A stretch of DNA of 64,000 bases from Pseudomonadota bacterium (GCA_023457895.1 JAEXAY010000010.1:1-64000); one strand, 5' to 3'; positions 50,494 through 59,789 are shown, numbered from the stretch's first letter. The notes: generated by a model from the sequence alone, not told the origin. Numbers and translations are program-made.

Positions 50494-51414
50494 ATGGCCG
50501 CACGGATCTTTATTGATGGCGCGGCCGGAACCACCGGGCTCGAAATCGCGGCACGGCTCAACGGCCGCGCCGGGCTCGACCTCATCCGGCTCAGCGATGC
50601 GGACCGCAAGGATGCAGGAAAACGCCGCGACGCGCTTAACGCCGCCGATCTTGTGATTCTCTGCCTGCCCGATGATGCCGCGATCGAAGCCGTCACGCTG
50701 ATCGATAATCCGGCCACGCGCGTGATCGATGCCTCGTCTGCCCACCGGGTCGCGCCCGAGTGGGTCTATGGCTTTCCCGAATTCCGCAAGGGCCAGCGGC
50801 AAGCGATCGGCGCGGCGCGCTATGTCAGCAATCCGGGCTGCTATCCTACAGGTTTCCTCGCGCTGGTTGCACCGCTGGTCGAGGCAGGATTGCTGGCTGC
50901 CGATGGCCGCTATAGCGTTAACGCGGTGTCAGGATATTCGGGCGGCGGCAAGGCGCTCATCCAGCGCTTCGAGGCCGAGCCCGACATTGCCTACCGAAGC
51001 TATGGTCTCACCCTCGGGCACAAACATCTTCCTGAGATGCAGGTTCACGCAGGGCTCGCGCACGCGCCGCTGTTCGCCCCCGCCGTCGTCCCGGCCTTTC
51101 GCGGCATGCTGATCGAGGTCCCGCTGATGGGAGAGCGGATCGACGCGGCGGCCATGCGGCACGCGCTCGCGGCGCATTATGCCGACGAGGAACTGATCAC
51201 GGTCGCGAAGGGTTCTGCGCCGGACGAACTTCTGCTGCGCGACAATGCCGCTCCGAATGACCGGCTCACCCTTTATGTGTTCGGCGATAGCCATGGGCAG
51301 CAGGCGCGGCTCATTGCCATGCTTGATAATCTTGGCAAGGGCGCGTCGGGCGCATGCGTGCAGAGCCTCAATCTGATGCTGGGCCTGCCGGAATATGAGG
51401 GGTTGCGGCTCTAG
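50494..51414 (+). CDS. argC: N-acetyl-gamma-glutamyl-phosphate reductase, type 2
   Basis: ArgC reduces N-acetylglutamyl-5-phosphate to the semialdehyde with NADPH in arginine biosynthesis. The 306-residue protein is the short type 2 form. It starts ARIFIDGAAGTTGLEIAARL with the NADP-binding glycines and has the catalytic cysteine in VSNPGCYPTGFLAL (near residue 115). FGDSHGQQARLIAMLDNLGK lies near the C terminus. It is two bases after the NlpC/P60 gene, so they probably share a transcript. Confidence 0.95.
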   Translation: MAARIFIDGAAGTTGLEIAARLNGRAGLDLIRLSDADRKDAGKRRDALNAADLVILCLPDDAAIEAVTLIDNPATRVIDASSAHRVAPEWVYGFPEFRKGQRQAIGAARYVSNPGCYPTGFLALVAPLVEAGLLAADGRYSVNAVSGYSGGGKALIQRFEAEPDIAYRSYGLTLGHKHLPEMQVHAGLAHAPLFAPAVVPAFRGMLIEVPLMGERIDAAAMRHALAAHYADEELITVAKGSAPDELLLRDNAAPNDRLTLYVFGDSHGQQARLIAMLDNLGKGASGACVQSLNLMLGLPEYEGLRL

Positions 51415-51558
51415 GTCGCGGGTACCCGGGATATGGGGTGAGGCCGCGGTCCCCCCATGGATACAGCCTCACCCCTGCCCCTCCCCGCGCGGGGAAACTC
51501 GTCAGGTGTCAGGTGCCGATGTCCAGCGCGTCCGCGCGGCATCGCTTGCAAACATGGA

Positions 51559-51768
51559 TCAGTGAACCGTACCCAGCCACTCTTCGATCGAGAGCAACAC
51601 GATCAGCCGTTCGATCTGCCGCCAGCGGCAAAAATGGATGTGATTGCCCAGGTCACGATATTTGTCGGCGCGCGCTGCGGCTTCAAAACCGGCATGCTCG
51701 CCAAATTCCGCGATCAGCGCGGTCGCATCGTGAAAACTGTCCCGGTCGGACAGGTAGGGCATGGTCAT
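51559..51768 (-). CDS. Small conserved hypothetical protein
   Basis: A 69-residue protein with DKYRDLGNHIHFCRWRQIER followed by LIVLLSIEEWLGTVH. The LGNxxHFCRWRQIERLI pattern recurs in small proteins of sphingomonads and other alphaproteobacteria in my memory. It has no known function. It is helical, with no signal or membrane segment, and stands alone on the minus strand between argC and a small membrane protein gene. The ATG at 51768 has no clear ribosome site. Confidence 0.65.
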   Translation of the reverse strand: MTMPYLSDRDSFHDATALIAEFGEHAGFEAAARADKYRDLGNHIHFCRWRQIERLIVLLSIEEWLGTVH

Positions 51769-51981
51769 TGCCGTTCCTTATGTTCCCAAGTCACCCGACC
51801 CCGCCGCGCATCTCTTGTTTTGGTCCGATGCGTGGGCGGGGTTTTGCAGCATTACGTCGAGTCGGGTAACGAATGAGTCACGAAAAACGGTGAACGATAA
51901 TTTAAGTATATGTGCACGGAGATGACCGGCCATCGCGCAAATCGCTTTGCGTCGGCGCCAAAAAACTGGCATCTCCCGCCC

Positions 51982-52215
51982 ATGCAAAACGATCATGGCG
52001 AACAGACTAGCGGGGCCGTCTCGCGCGGCACTCCATCCAGACCTCAATCCGAACCGGTGGCGGGTGGCTTCTTCATTGCCCTTCTCGTGATCGCCGGAAC
52101 CATCTTCGGCGGACTTCTGGGCCAACCGGTGATTGGCTTGCTGGCGGGTCTGGCGCTCGGCGCGGGGATCGCGCTTGTCTTGTGGCTTCGCGACCGCGCC
52201 AAGGGACAGGACTGA
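51982..52215 (+). CDS. Small membrane protein, hypothetical
   Basis: A 77-residue protein with about 25 polar N-terminal residues (MQNDHGEQTSGAVSRGTPSR) and two hydrophobic segments: FFIALLVIAGTIFGGLLG and VIGLLAGLALGAGIALVLWL, followed by RDRAKGQD. It is probably a two-helix inner-membrane protein with the tail inside. It stops three bases before the sorbosone-dehydrogenase-like gene, so it is likely in that transcript. Upstream in-frame starts at 51910 exist; I chose the ATG at 51982. Confidence 0.6.
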   Translation: MQNDHGEQTSGAVSRGTPSRPQSEPVAGGFFIALLVIAGTIFGGLLGQPVIGLLAGLALGAGIALVLWLRDRAKGQD

Positions 52216-52218
52216 GCC

Positions 52219-53616
52219 ATGTGGAAGCATATCCGCAATCTGACGATCATTTTCCTGCTGGTTATGGTTGCCGCGGTCTGGTTCCTGACCCGCCCCGATG
52301 AGGCCCGCCTGACCGAGGCGCAGGTTTCAGGCACGACTCCGGAAATCAGCGACCCCCGTCCCGAAGGCATCCCGACCGTCCGGATTGCCCAGACGACCGG
52401 ATGGCCGGAAGGCGCCAGGCCGGTTGCCGCGGCAGGACTCGCGGTCGAGCGGCTCGCGGAAGGGCTCGACCATCCCCGCTCACTGCTCGTGCTTCCCAAT
52501 GGCGATATCCTCGTCGCCGAAACGCGCGGTCCACAGTCGCGCGGAGGCGGTATCAAAGGCTGGATCGCCGAGCGCATGATGCGCAAGGCTGGCTCGACCG
52601 GCGTTTCGGCCAATCGAATCACATTGCTGCGCGACAGCAATGGCGATGGCAAGATCGACGTCAAACAGCCGCTCATCACGCAAGGGCTAAACTCGCCCTA
52701 TGGCATGGCGCTGATCGGCGACCGGCTCTATGTTGCCAATACAGATGCGCTGGTGTGGTATCCCTACAAGGAAGGCGACACGGCGATTTCCGCGACACCG
52801 ACCAAGGTCATCAACCTGCCGTCGGGCACGCCCAACATGCACTGGACGCGCAACCTGATGCCCTCGCCCGATGGAAAGTTGCTCTATGTCTCGGTCGGAT
52901 CGAACAGCAATATCGGTGAAAATGGCGCCGAGAGCGAAAATTACCGCGCGGCAGTGCTGGAGGTCAATCTCGCGGACAACAGCTACCGTATCCAGACCAT
53001 TGGCATGCGCAATCCGGTCGGCCTCGCCTTCCATCCGGTAAGCGGTGAACTATGGACCGTGGTCAACGAACGCGACATGCTGGGTTCGGACATGGTGCCG
53101 GATTATCTCGCCCGCGCCGAAATCGGCACCACCTATGGCTGGCCCTATTATTATTGGGGCGGTTATGAAGACCCGCGGGTTTCCGATCAGGCGCCCGAGG
53201 ACCTGCGCCAGTATATGCGCAGGCCCGATTATGCGCTCGGCGCTCATGTGTCACCGCTCGGCCTTGTCTTCTCGAATGGCGGCAAGCTCGGCGAGGCGTG
53301 GAACAATGGCGCGATCGTCGCGATGCATGGCTCGTGGAACCGCTCGCCGCTCGCGGGCTACAAGGTCGTCTATGTAAAGTTCGACCAGCGCGGCCGCCCG
53401 GTCAATGCGCCGCCAGTTGATCTCCTCACCGGCTTTCTGGCGGCGGATGGCAAGACCACCAAGGGCCGCCCGACAGACGTCAAAATGGCGAAGGATGGCA
53501 GCCTGCTGGTCAGCGACGATACGGCGGGCATTATCTGGCGGGTGAGCGCGGCCGCAGGCGCTGCACCCGCTGCGTCTGCGAGCGGGCCTGCGGCAGCGGC
53601 ACCCGCAAGGAAATGA
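52219..53616 (+). CDS. PQQ-dependent sugar dehydrogenase (sorbosone dehydrogenase-like)
   Basis: A 465-residue protein with an N-terminal anchor (NLTIIFLLVMVAAVWFLT) and a six-bladed beta-propeller. Propeller segments include GLDHPRSLLVLPNGDILVAE, LYVSVGSNSNIGENG, GMRNPVGLAFHPVSGELWTV and WNNGAIVAMHGSWNRSPLAG. This matches soluble aldose/sorbosone dehydrogenases that use PQQ in the periplasm (GSDH family). PQQ ligands cannot be confirmed by eye, and no PQQ synthesis genes are in view. An Ala/Pro-rich tail follows. Its stop overlaps the hydrolase gene. Confidence 0.86.
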   Translation: MWKHIRNLTIIFLLVMVAAVWFLTRPDEARLTEAQVSGTTPEISDPRPEGIPTVRIAQTTGWPEGARPVAAAGLAVERLAEGLDHPRSLLVLPNGDILVAETRGPQSRGGGIKGWIAERMMRKAGSTGVSANRITLLRDSNGDGKIDVKQPLITQGLNSPYGMALIGDRLYVANTDALVWYPYKEGDTAISATPTKVINLPSGTPNMHWTRNLMPSPDGKLLYVSVGSNSNIGENGAESENYRAAVLEVNLADNSYRIQTIGMRNPVGLAFHPVSGELWTVVNERDMLGSDMVPDYLARAEIGTTYGWPYYYWGGYEDPRVSDQAPEDLRQYMRRPDYALGAHVSPLGLVFSNGGKLGEAWNNGAIVAMHGSWNRSPLAGYKVVYVKFDQRGRPVNAPPVDLLTGFLAADGKTTKGRPTDVKMAKDGSLLVSDDTAGIIWRVSAAAGAAPAASASGPAAAAPARK

Positions 53617-54311
53617 CCCTCAGCCCGGTCGTCTTTCTCCCCGGCCTGCTTTGCGATGTAGCGCTGTGGCGACCGGTCACCGACCGGCTGGCGGACATCG
53701 CCGCTCCGCTGGTCGCTGACCTGACGCTCGACAACAGCGTGAAAGAGATGGCCGCGCGGACATTGGCGGCCGCTCCCGCGCGCTTCAGCCTCGCAGGGCT
53801 ATCGATGGGCGGCTATGTCGCGTTCGAGATCATGCGGCAGGCGCCGGAGCGGGTCGAACGGCTGGCACTGATGGCAACCAGTGCGCTCGCCGACAGCCCC
53901 GAGCAGACCGCCAATCGCCGCGCCGGCATGGCGCAGATCGGCGAGGGCAAGTTTATCGGCGTGGCGGGAAGCCTGCTTCCCAGGCTCGTCCATCCCGACC
54001 ATGTCGACGACGAAATTGGCCGCACCGTGCAAGCGATGGCCGAGCGGGTTGGCGCCGAGGCTTATCTGCGCCAGCAAGAGGCGATCCTGGGACGCCCCGA
54101 CAGCCGCGCTACCCTCGCCACCATCACTTGCCCCACCGTCATGATCGTCGGCGATGACGATATATTGACCCCGGTCGAACAGGGTATGATCATCCATCAG
54201 GGGATCGCGGGCTCAGAACTTTACGAACTTCCCTATTGCGCGCACCTGCCGCCGCTCGAACAGCCGGAGAAGGTCAGCGGCATTTTGCGGAGATGGCTCA
54301 CGCATTCCTAG
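53613..54311 (+). CDS. Alpha/beta hydrolase
   Basis: The 232-residue enzyme has the alpha/beta-hydrolase catalytic triad visible: nucleophile serine in FSLAGLSMGGYVAFE, aspartate in VIVGDDDILTPVE and histidine in LPYCAHLPPLEQPEK near the C terminus. It begins VVFLPGLLCDVALWRPVTDR, an oxyanion-hole segment. There is no signal peptide. Substrate unknown; this size and form fits many carboxylesterases and lactonases. The ATG overlaps the preceding stop (ATGA), so it is translated with the sugar dehydrogenase gene. Confidence 0.87.
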   Translation: MTLSPVVFLPGLLCDVALWRPVTDRLADIAAPLVADLTLDNSVKEMAARTLAAAPARFSLAGLSMGGYVAFEIMRQAPERVERLALMATSALADSPEQTANRRAGMAQIGEGKFIGVAGSLLPRLVHPDHVDDEIGRTVQAMAERVGAEAYLRQQEAILGRPDSRATLATITCPTVMIVGDDDILTPVEQGMIIHQGIAGSELYELPYCAHLPPLEQPEKVSGILRRWLTHS

Positions 54312-54423
54312 ATGACATATCGGCGTTGTGCCACGAGCAAGCCGCCACACTGCTGACCGCGGACCGCGCGATGGCCGATTTTGCAACCGGCCGCGCGATT
54401 AATGTCCAGCTAATTCGCTAAGC

Positions 54424-55539
54424 TTACACCCGCATCGGCATCAGCACATAAAGCGCCGGGCTCTTTTCGCTTTCGCGGATCAGCGTCGGCGCGGCGGCAT
54501 CGGCGAGATGGAGTTCCACCGTATCGCCTTCGATCTGGCCAAGGATATCGAGCAGGTAGCGCGCGTTGAAACCAATCTCGAGGCCTTCCGCGCCATAGTC
54601 CGCAGCCAGTTCTTCAGCAGCCGTGCCGTTTTCGGGGCTTGTCACCGAAAGCGTCATCCGGTCCTTGTCCAGCCCCATTTTGACCGCGCGGGTCTTTTCG
54701 CTCGCGATCGTGGCGACGCGGTCGACGCCCGACATGAAGCTTTTGGGATCCACCTTCAACAGCTTGTCATTCCCGGTCGGGATGACCCGGTTATAATCGG
54801 GGAAGGTGCCGTCGATCAGCTTGGAGGTCAGGATCGCGCTGCCAAGCGTGAAGCGGACCTTGGAGGGCGAGAGCGCGACCTCGACATTGCCTTCGGTCTC
54901 GTCAAGCAGCTTGCGCAGTTCGGCGACGCATTTGCGCGGGATAATCACGTCAGGCATGCCTTCGGCGCCATCGGGGCGCGGGAAGGTAACGCGGGCCAGG
55001 CGGTGGCCATCGGTCGCGGCGGCCTTCAGCACGGGCCCGGCGCTGTCATCCGCGACATGAAGGAAGATGCCGTTCAGATAATAGCGGGTTTCCTCGGTCG
55101 AAATGGCGAAGCGGGTGCGGTCGATAATCTCGATCAGCGTCTGCACCGGCAATTCGAAATTGGTCGGCAGTTCGCCTTCCGCGATCACCGGGAAATCATC
55201 GCGCGGCAACGTCGGCAGGTTGAAGTTGGAGCGGCCCGACTGGACCAGCATCTTGCCGTCCGATGCCGCGAGCAGCACTTCCGAACCGTCCTGCAGCTTG
55301 CGCGCGATTTCAAACAGGAGATGCGCCGACACGGTGGTGGTACCCGGCGTTTCGACCTTGGCGGCCACGGTTTCGACGATCTGGATGTCGAGGTCGGTCG
55401 CCATCAGCTTGATCGACCCGTCGGCGCTGGCTTCGATGAGGACGTTGGAAAGGATCGGGATCGTGTTGCGCCGCTCCACCACCGACTGGACGTGGCTGAG
55501 GCTTTTCAGCAAGGTTGCGCGTTCGATAGTCGCTTTCAT
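54424..55539 (-). CDS. dnaN: DNA polymerase III subunit beta (sliding clamp)
   Basis: DnaN forms the ring that holds DNA polymerase III on DNA. The 371-residue protein starts MKATIERATLLKSLSHVQSV, has three repeated clamp domains and ends in the C-terminal SPALYVLMPMRV as in the family, with VERRNTIPILSNVLIEA near residue 21. No dnaA or recF gene is next to it, which is common in alphaproteobacteria. It is divergent from a histidine phosphatase gene, with 154 bases between. Confidence 0.97.
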   Translation of the reverse strand: MKATIERATLLKSLSHVQSVVERRNTIPILSNVLIEASADGSIKLMATDLDIQIVETVAAKVETPGTTTVSAHLLFEIARKLQDGSEVLLAASDGKMLVQSGRSNFNLPTLPRDDFPVIAEGELPTNFELPVQTLIEIIDRTRFAISTEETRYYLNGIFLHVADDSAGPVLKAAATDGHRLARVTFPRPDGAEGMPDVIIPRKCVAELRKLLDETEGNVEVALSPSKVRFTLGSAILTSKLIDGTFPDYNRVIPTGNDKLLKVDPKSFMSGVDRVATIASEKTRAVKMGLDKDRMTLSVTSPENGTAAEELAADYGAEGLEIGFNARYLLDILGQIEGDTVELHLADAAAPTLIRESEKSPALYVLMPMRV

Positions 55540-55693
55540 GGTACGTTCCCGCTCCGGATCTCGCCCCCTGTTTGGGCGATTCTATGTGTCAAAAGTTGGG
55601 CATTCTCCATAACCGGATTCTGTGCCGCCGCAACCCATTAGGCGGCCAATTTGGCTTTGCGGGCACGCGGCGAACGCTCTAAAGGCGGCGGCC

Positions 55694-56347
55694 ATGACCC
55701 TTGCAGGCCGCACCTTCATCGCCCGTCACGCCGAAACCGTCTTCAATGCGTCCGCGCGGATGCAGGGCATGGAAGCACACACGCCGCTGACGCGTACCGG
55801 ATTCCGGCAGGCGGAAGCGATGGGCGAAGCGTTGCACGGCTGGCTGGAGGCCGGTCCCGCGCTCAGCCTCTGGTCGTCGGGCGCCGGGCGCACCTTGCAG
55901 ACGCTCGCTGTGATCGCCGAACATATCGGTGCCGACTGGCATCAGGCGCACATCGACGCGCGGCTCAATGAGATTGATGTCGGGGAATGGGTGGGACGTT
56001 ATTATGCCGATATCGAACGCGAGATCGGCCGTTTCGTCGATTTCGAGGCGGGACTGTTCACCATTGCTGCGCCGGGCGGCGAGACCTATGCGGACGTCGG
56101 GCAGCGGCTACGCGGCTGGGTCAGCGACCAGCAGGGCAGTCATGGCGACCGCCTGATTGTCACCCACGGCATGACCGCGCGCATCCTGCGGGGGCTACTG
56201 CTCGGCCTGCCGGATGACGAGCGTTTCGGCGCGCCGGTGGCGTCGCGGATTCCACAGGGAAGCATCGTGATGATCAGCGACGGCGAAGAAACACTGATCC
56301 ATGCAACGCTGCATCTTTCCGGGCGCGATGCGGGGATGAGCGCGTGA
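55694..56347 (+). CDS. Histidine phosphatase family protein
   Basis: The 217-residue protein has the phosphoglycerate-mutase-type catalytic site FIARHAETVFNASARMQG (RHxE instead of the usual RHGE) and a second histidine in LIVTHGMTARILRGLLLGLP. An acidic segment IDVGEWVGRYYADIERE with the catalytic Glu lies between. These enzymes act as phosphatases on many small molecules; the substrate is unknown. I chose the ATG at 55694, matching the family N terminus, over an upstream start at 55622. It is divergent from dnaN. Confidence 0.88.
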   Translation: MTLAGRTFIARHAETVFNASARMQGMEAHTPLTRTGFRQAEAMGEALHGWLEAGPALSLWSSGAGRTLQTLAVIAEHIGADWHQAHIDARLNEIDVGEWVGRYYADIEREIGRFVDFEAGLFTIAAPGGETYADVGQRLRGWVSDQQGSHGDRLIVTHGMTARILRGLLLGLPDDERFGAPVASRIPQGSIVMISDGEETLIHATLHLSGRDAGMSA

Positions 56348-56454
56348 AGCCCGACTTGCCCATCACCGCCCGCGCGCTGCAAGGCAGTTGACTTGACGGC
56401 GGACGGTGCCAAATCTCCGTTTGATCAGCTGGTCATGGGAGGATGGATCATCGA

Positions 56455-57714
56455 ATGCTGACCTTGCTGCGTGAAAGCCTGCGCGACCTCGGCGCCATTT
56501 TAACCACTGGGGGGCGATTGATTGCGCGACATTGGCCGCAACTGCTCGCGCTCTATCTCGCCGGTGCGGCAGCGCGTATGACCTTTCTCTGGCTGGCGCT
56601 GACCGCTTCGAAATCCAGTTCGCTGCTTGGCGTCCTGATCCTGCCGCTTGCTCCCATCAGCATGTTGCTGGCGCTGATCTTCATGGTGCGCGCTGCCGGT
56701 CAATCGCTGCCCGCGGCCCCGGAGACTGCCACCTCGATTACCGCACGCGAGCGCTGGCTTGGCTACCTTACCCTCGCCGCCCGCGCGCTGATTCCGTTCC
56801 TGATCGTCTATGCCGCTCAGGGATTCCTCAAGGAAGATGTGCGCCTGTTCATCCATTCAAGCACTCTCGATGAGACAATCAACGACCCGCTCACTGCCAA
56901 TTATGGCCGGGCGGTGGTCGACACGGCCACGCTCGCTGTGATCGTTGTCGCCGCGCTGGTTGCGCGCAAGCTGATCGCGGCCGGAGGACTGGCCGGACGG
57001 TCGCTCAAGTGGAATGCGGTCAGCGGCTATATCGAGACATTGTGGATGATGACGCTCGGCACCGCATTTGGCTCGATGATCGCGGCAGCGCGCGAATGGG
57101 CCCTGTCGCGCGTTGTCGTTGCTAATGTGCTCGAAACTCGCGAGAGCCTCGCCGGTGTTGGTGGCCCCGCATCAGATCTTGCAACCGGAATACTCAGCGG
57201 CCTGGGTTCGCTGCTCGGTAACATGGCTGATCTGCTGGTTGTTCCGGTATCCTGGCTGGCGATCGCCGCCATCGTGTATGGCAGCAAGCTCGCCCACAGT
57301 GACCTGCCCACCCATGAGGCGATGACGGCACGCTACCGCCGTATTCCCGGAATGATGCGGCGCATGATCGCGCAGGTGACCGAGCCGGTGACAACGCCGG
57401 TCAAGGACGGCTGGAAAGCGGTCAGCCAGGTGGCTGAAGCGGGAATTGTTCCGATGGTGCTGCTGTGCATCGGCCTCGCGCTCCTCACAAAACTGGTCGC
57501 GATCGGCACGATCGGGCTCGCAAGGGCGGTAATCGGGCCGCGCGATATGCTGGTTCAGCTTGCGCTGCAGCCCTATGTCTCACTGGTCGAGCGCGGCATC
57601 CTCTTCATCCTGATCACCGCGCTTGCGGCGGCTGCGGCAAACCGCGTCCTGCTTGCCAATCGTAAGTCCGGACAGGAGGCGGCCCGGCTTCGTACCGCGG
57701 AAACGGCAGCCTGA
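56455..57714 (+). CDS. Multi-spanning membrane protein, hypothetical
   Basis: The 419-residue protein has seven to nine hydrophobic segments, for example QLLALYLAGAAARMTFLWLA, SSLLGVLILPLAPISMLLA, ALIPFLIVYAAQGFLKED, LLVVPVSWLAIAAIVYGSKL and MVLLCIGLALLTKLVAIGTI. The loops between are short, with one longer one before the last segments. I know no family. It runs convergent with a three-gene cluster, stopping ten bases from the last gene of that cluster. The ATG at 56455 lies 14 bases after GGAGG; an ATG at 56443 is too close to that site. Confidence 0.65.
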   Translation: MLTLLRESLRDLGAILTTGGRLIARHWPQLLALYLAGAAARMTFLWLALTASKSSSLLGVLILPLAPISMLLALIFMVRAAGQSLPAAPETATSITARERWLGYLTLAARALIPFLIVYAAQGFLKEDVRLFIHSSTLDETINDPLTANYGRAVVDTATLAVIVVAALVARKLIAAGGLAGRSLKWNAVSGYIETLWMMTLGTAFGSMIAAAREWALSRVVVANVLETRESLAGVGGPASDLATGILSGLGSLLGNMADLLVVPVSWLAIAAIVYGSKLAHSDLPTHEAMTARYRRIPGMMRRMIAQVTEPVTTPVKDGWKAVSQVAEAGIVPMVLLCIGLALLTKLVAIGTIGLARAVIGPRDMLVQLALQPYVSLVERGILFILITALAAAAANRVLLANRKSGQEAARLRTAETAA

Positions 57715-57724
57715 GCCTTCGGGC

Positions 57725-58354
57725 TTATTTCACCGGAATCAACGCCGCGTTCGGCTTTTTCCATGCAACGCGGATAAAGGCAGGTTTGCGCCGGGCTGGC
57801 AGGACAAACTGCCCCCTGACCGGCCAGGAAGGCGGCCGCACCATAGCGGCAGGCGTTTCGAGATCGCCCAAAAAGTCGAACACGGGTCCGGGTGCCTCAG
57901 ACGGAACACATTCAGCAGGCGCCCCTTCGAGCTTGGGCATGAGGTCACGTCCAGACTCACGATAAACCTGTCCCGCATCGTCGATCATCGCGAGGGTGCA
58001 ATCGCCGAGCGGGACATCGGGTCTGGACGTAAATCGCAGCTCCGCCTCCCATAGCATTGCAGACGTCCCGGCCGCAGCCTCGGCATTGGCGGCGAGCGGC
58101 CGCGGTTCCAGCGAAACGAGACTGATCTTGACCGCGCGCGCATGGGTCTTGCGGTTCGATGTGAACTGCTCCCGATAATCAAGCGTGCGCCCTGGAGCGC
58201 GGGTCATGTTTGAAAAATCATTCGGCAGGTAAAAGGTGCGATACTGATAGGAAGAAGCCAGCGCCGCTGCGGCCGCGAGCGGCACGAGCGCCATCAGGGC
58301 GAGCCGGTTGCGCCGCCACCAGCCGGATTTTTCCACCCCCGTCCTCCCGATCAT
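57725..58354 (-). CDS. Single-pass membrane protein with Ig-like domain, hypothetical (cluster gene 3)
   Basis: The 209-residue protein has one hydrophobic segment (LALMALVPLAAAAALASS) then an external domain of about 170 residues. It begins ARAVKISLVSLEPRPLAANA and includes a GDCTLAMIDDAGQVYRESGR segment with two cysteines and RGQFVLPARRKPAFIRVAWK. Alternating hydrophobic residues point to a beta-sandwich. The DxxGQVY then PxRGQFVLP pattern recurs in the next two genes, so I take the three as paralogues. It overlaps the upstream gene by ATGA. Function unknown. Confidence 0.65.
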   Translation of the reverse strand: MIGRTGVEKSGWWRRNRLALMALVPLAAAAALASSYQYRTFYLPNDFSNMTRAPGRTLDYREQFTSNRKTHARAVKISLVSLEPRPLAANAEAAAGTSAMLWEAELRFTSRPDVPLGDCTLAMIDDAGQVYRESGRDLMPKLEGAPAECVPSEAPGPVFDFLGDLETPAAMVRPPSWPVRGQFVLPARRKPAFIRVAWKKPNAALIPVK

Positions 58355-58953
58355 CGTGCCACTGCCCAGCCGGGCTGCGCCGCGCTGATCTTGAGTATGG
58401 CCTGGTTTACGGCCAGTTGCCTGGCCTTGCTTTCGTCAATGCCCAGATCGATGACCGCCATATCGTCTGCCTTGCCTCCTGCGGGGACAAGCAGCTTGGC
58501 GCCCGCCAGTGCGGACTTGTCAACTTCAAAGACCAGCTGACAACGCACCGGAAGGTCAGGTGGCGCACTGCCGCATCCATTGCTGCCAATGGCCTGCAAA
58601 CCGCCAAACACCCGGCCGTCACGCGCCAGGATTTCCAGATTTCCGACCGCGACGCTTTCCCCTTTTCCGCGCAATTCGATCGTTGGCACCAAGAACACGC
58701 CATTGGCGCTTATGCCGGTATTGACCCCGCCAGCATCGGTTTGTTTCGGAACGAAGATCCTGCTGCTGGCATCGACCGAAAGGAGCCTGATCCGCGCCGT
58801 CCGCAACATGACGTCATCGCCCGCTTTTGCGGAATGTTCGAAGGGCTGTTGGCTGAGTGCTTCCGGATCCGGCAACTGCGCCATCAGCCATGCGCCAAGC
58901 GCCAGCGCGGCCAGCGCGATCACCCACGCCTGGATGGTTCCCGCCGCTTTCAT
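58351..58953 (-). CDS. Single-pass membrane protein with Ig-like domain, hypothetical (cluster gene 2)
   Basis: The 200-residue protein has an N-terminal anchor (WVIALAALALGAWLMAQL) and an external domain with VMLRTARIRLLSVDASSRIF, GESVAVGNLEILARDGRVFG, then a two-cysteine segment CGSAPPDLPVRCQLVFEVDK (the DLPVRCQLVFEV part resembles the DUF4352/telokin-like domain). The C-terminal segment is KISAAQPGWAVAR. Start ATG and the preceding gene's stop overlap as ATGA, so translation is coupled in the cluster. I infer a paralogous relation to the flanking genes. Confidence 0.65.
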   Translation of the reverse strand: MKAAGTIQAWVIALAALALGAWLMAQLPDPEALSQQPFEHSAKAGDDVMLRTARIRLLSVDASSRIFVPKQTDAGGVNTGISANGVFLVPTIELRGKGESVAVGNLEILARDGRVFGGLQAIGSNGCGSAPPDLPVRCQLVFEVDKSALAGAKLLVPAGGKADDMAVIDLGIDESKARQLAVNQAILKISAAQPGWAVAR

Positions 58954-59666
58954 TGTTCGAGCCTCATTTCGCTGACCGGCAGCTCCACGGCATAGGCGGG
59001 GGCTGCGTCGAAATAGGCCATATTGCCGTCAAGTGCCGATGCCCGGTAGTTTTGCTTGCGCACGATCAGACGCACTTTGCCGGGCGGCGCAACATTGGCA
59101 TCCTGTATCCAGATCAGGGCAATGCGCGAGGGCAGGCCGGGCTGAAGCGAACGCTCCTGCAAGGCGTCGCCGCCGCGCAAGATGACGGGATTGATCTCGC
59201 CAGCAGGCACCGGACGGCGCTGAATCGGATCGATCAACCCGGCAGCTTCCAGACGGAACGCTTTTTGAAGATCAAGCCGGTCCACATAGCGCGAACTTTG
59301 GTTGGTGATGTCGACCCGCACGAGCAAAGCGCGTTGCCCTGGTTCCAGCCTGTACAGCTGCGGGATATCCTGAAACCAGCTGGCCTTGCCCACCGTCAGT
59401 TTGAACGGATTGGCCTCGATTTCGGATTCCGTTTGCGCGCGCGGAATTTCGGTCTCCCGCTCGGCCAGATTGTCCCACCCGCCGAACAGGCCGATCAGCC
59501 CGAGACCCGCGACGAGCGCGAGCAGGATCATATTTGCCGGGCTGAGCAGATCCTTGAATTCGGCCGCAACCTTGATCCGATTCAGCGCCGGCTGACGCGC
59601 ATCGTGACCGGAATGGTCATCACCGGACACTTTCTCATGGGGTGAATTGATCGTTGATTCTTCCAC
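58950..59666 (-). CDS. Single-pass membrane protein with Ig-like domain, hypothetical (cluster gene 1)
   Basis: The first gene of the three-gene minus-strand cluster. About 45 cytoplasmic residues precede one membrane segment (PANMILLALVAGLGLIGLFG). An external domain of about 170 residues follows, with NPFKLTVGKASWFQDIPQLY, PGQRALLVRVDITNQSSRYV and GLPSRIALIWIQDANVAPPG. The PGQRALLVRVDITNQS segment has the look of DUF4352/telokin-like extracellular domains. The start is uncertain: I place it at a GTG (59666), since the ATG at 59741 would overlap the divergent gene region. No family assigned. Confidence 0.55.
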   Translation of the reverse strand: MEESTINSPHEKVSGDDHSGHDARQPALNRIKVAAEFKDLLSPANMILLALVAGLGLIGLFGGWDNLAERETEIPRAQTESEIEANPFKLTVGKASWFQDIPQLYRLEPGQRALLVRVDITNQSSRYVDRLDLQKAFRLEAAGLIDPIQRRPVPAGEINPVILRGGDALQERSLQPGLPSRIALIWIQDANVAPPGKVRLIVRKQNYRASALDGNMAYFDAAPAYAVELPVSEMRLEQ

Positions 59667-59789
59667 GCGGAGCCAGATACCGGTTGATAATGGATTTTGA
59701 TGTGGCACACCGGCAAAAGCCTGTCCACGCTCCATGCGCATGAAAAAGTGCGATTGTTCTGGACTCTATTATGGTTCAAGGCGTCGAGG

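Noticed and set aside
54236..54421. A 61-codon plus-strand frame between the alpha/beta hydrolase and dnaN
   Set aside because: It overlaps the hydrolase end in another frame, has no ribosome site and no recognisable protein features.
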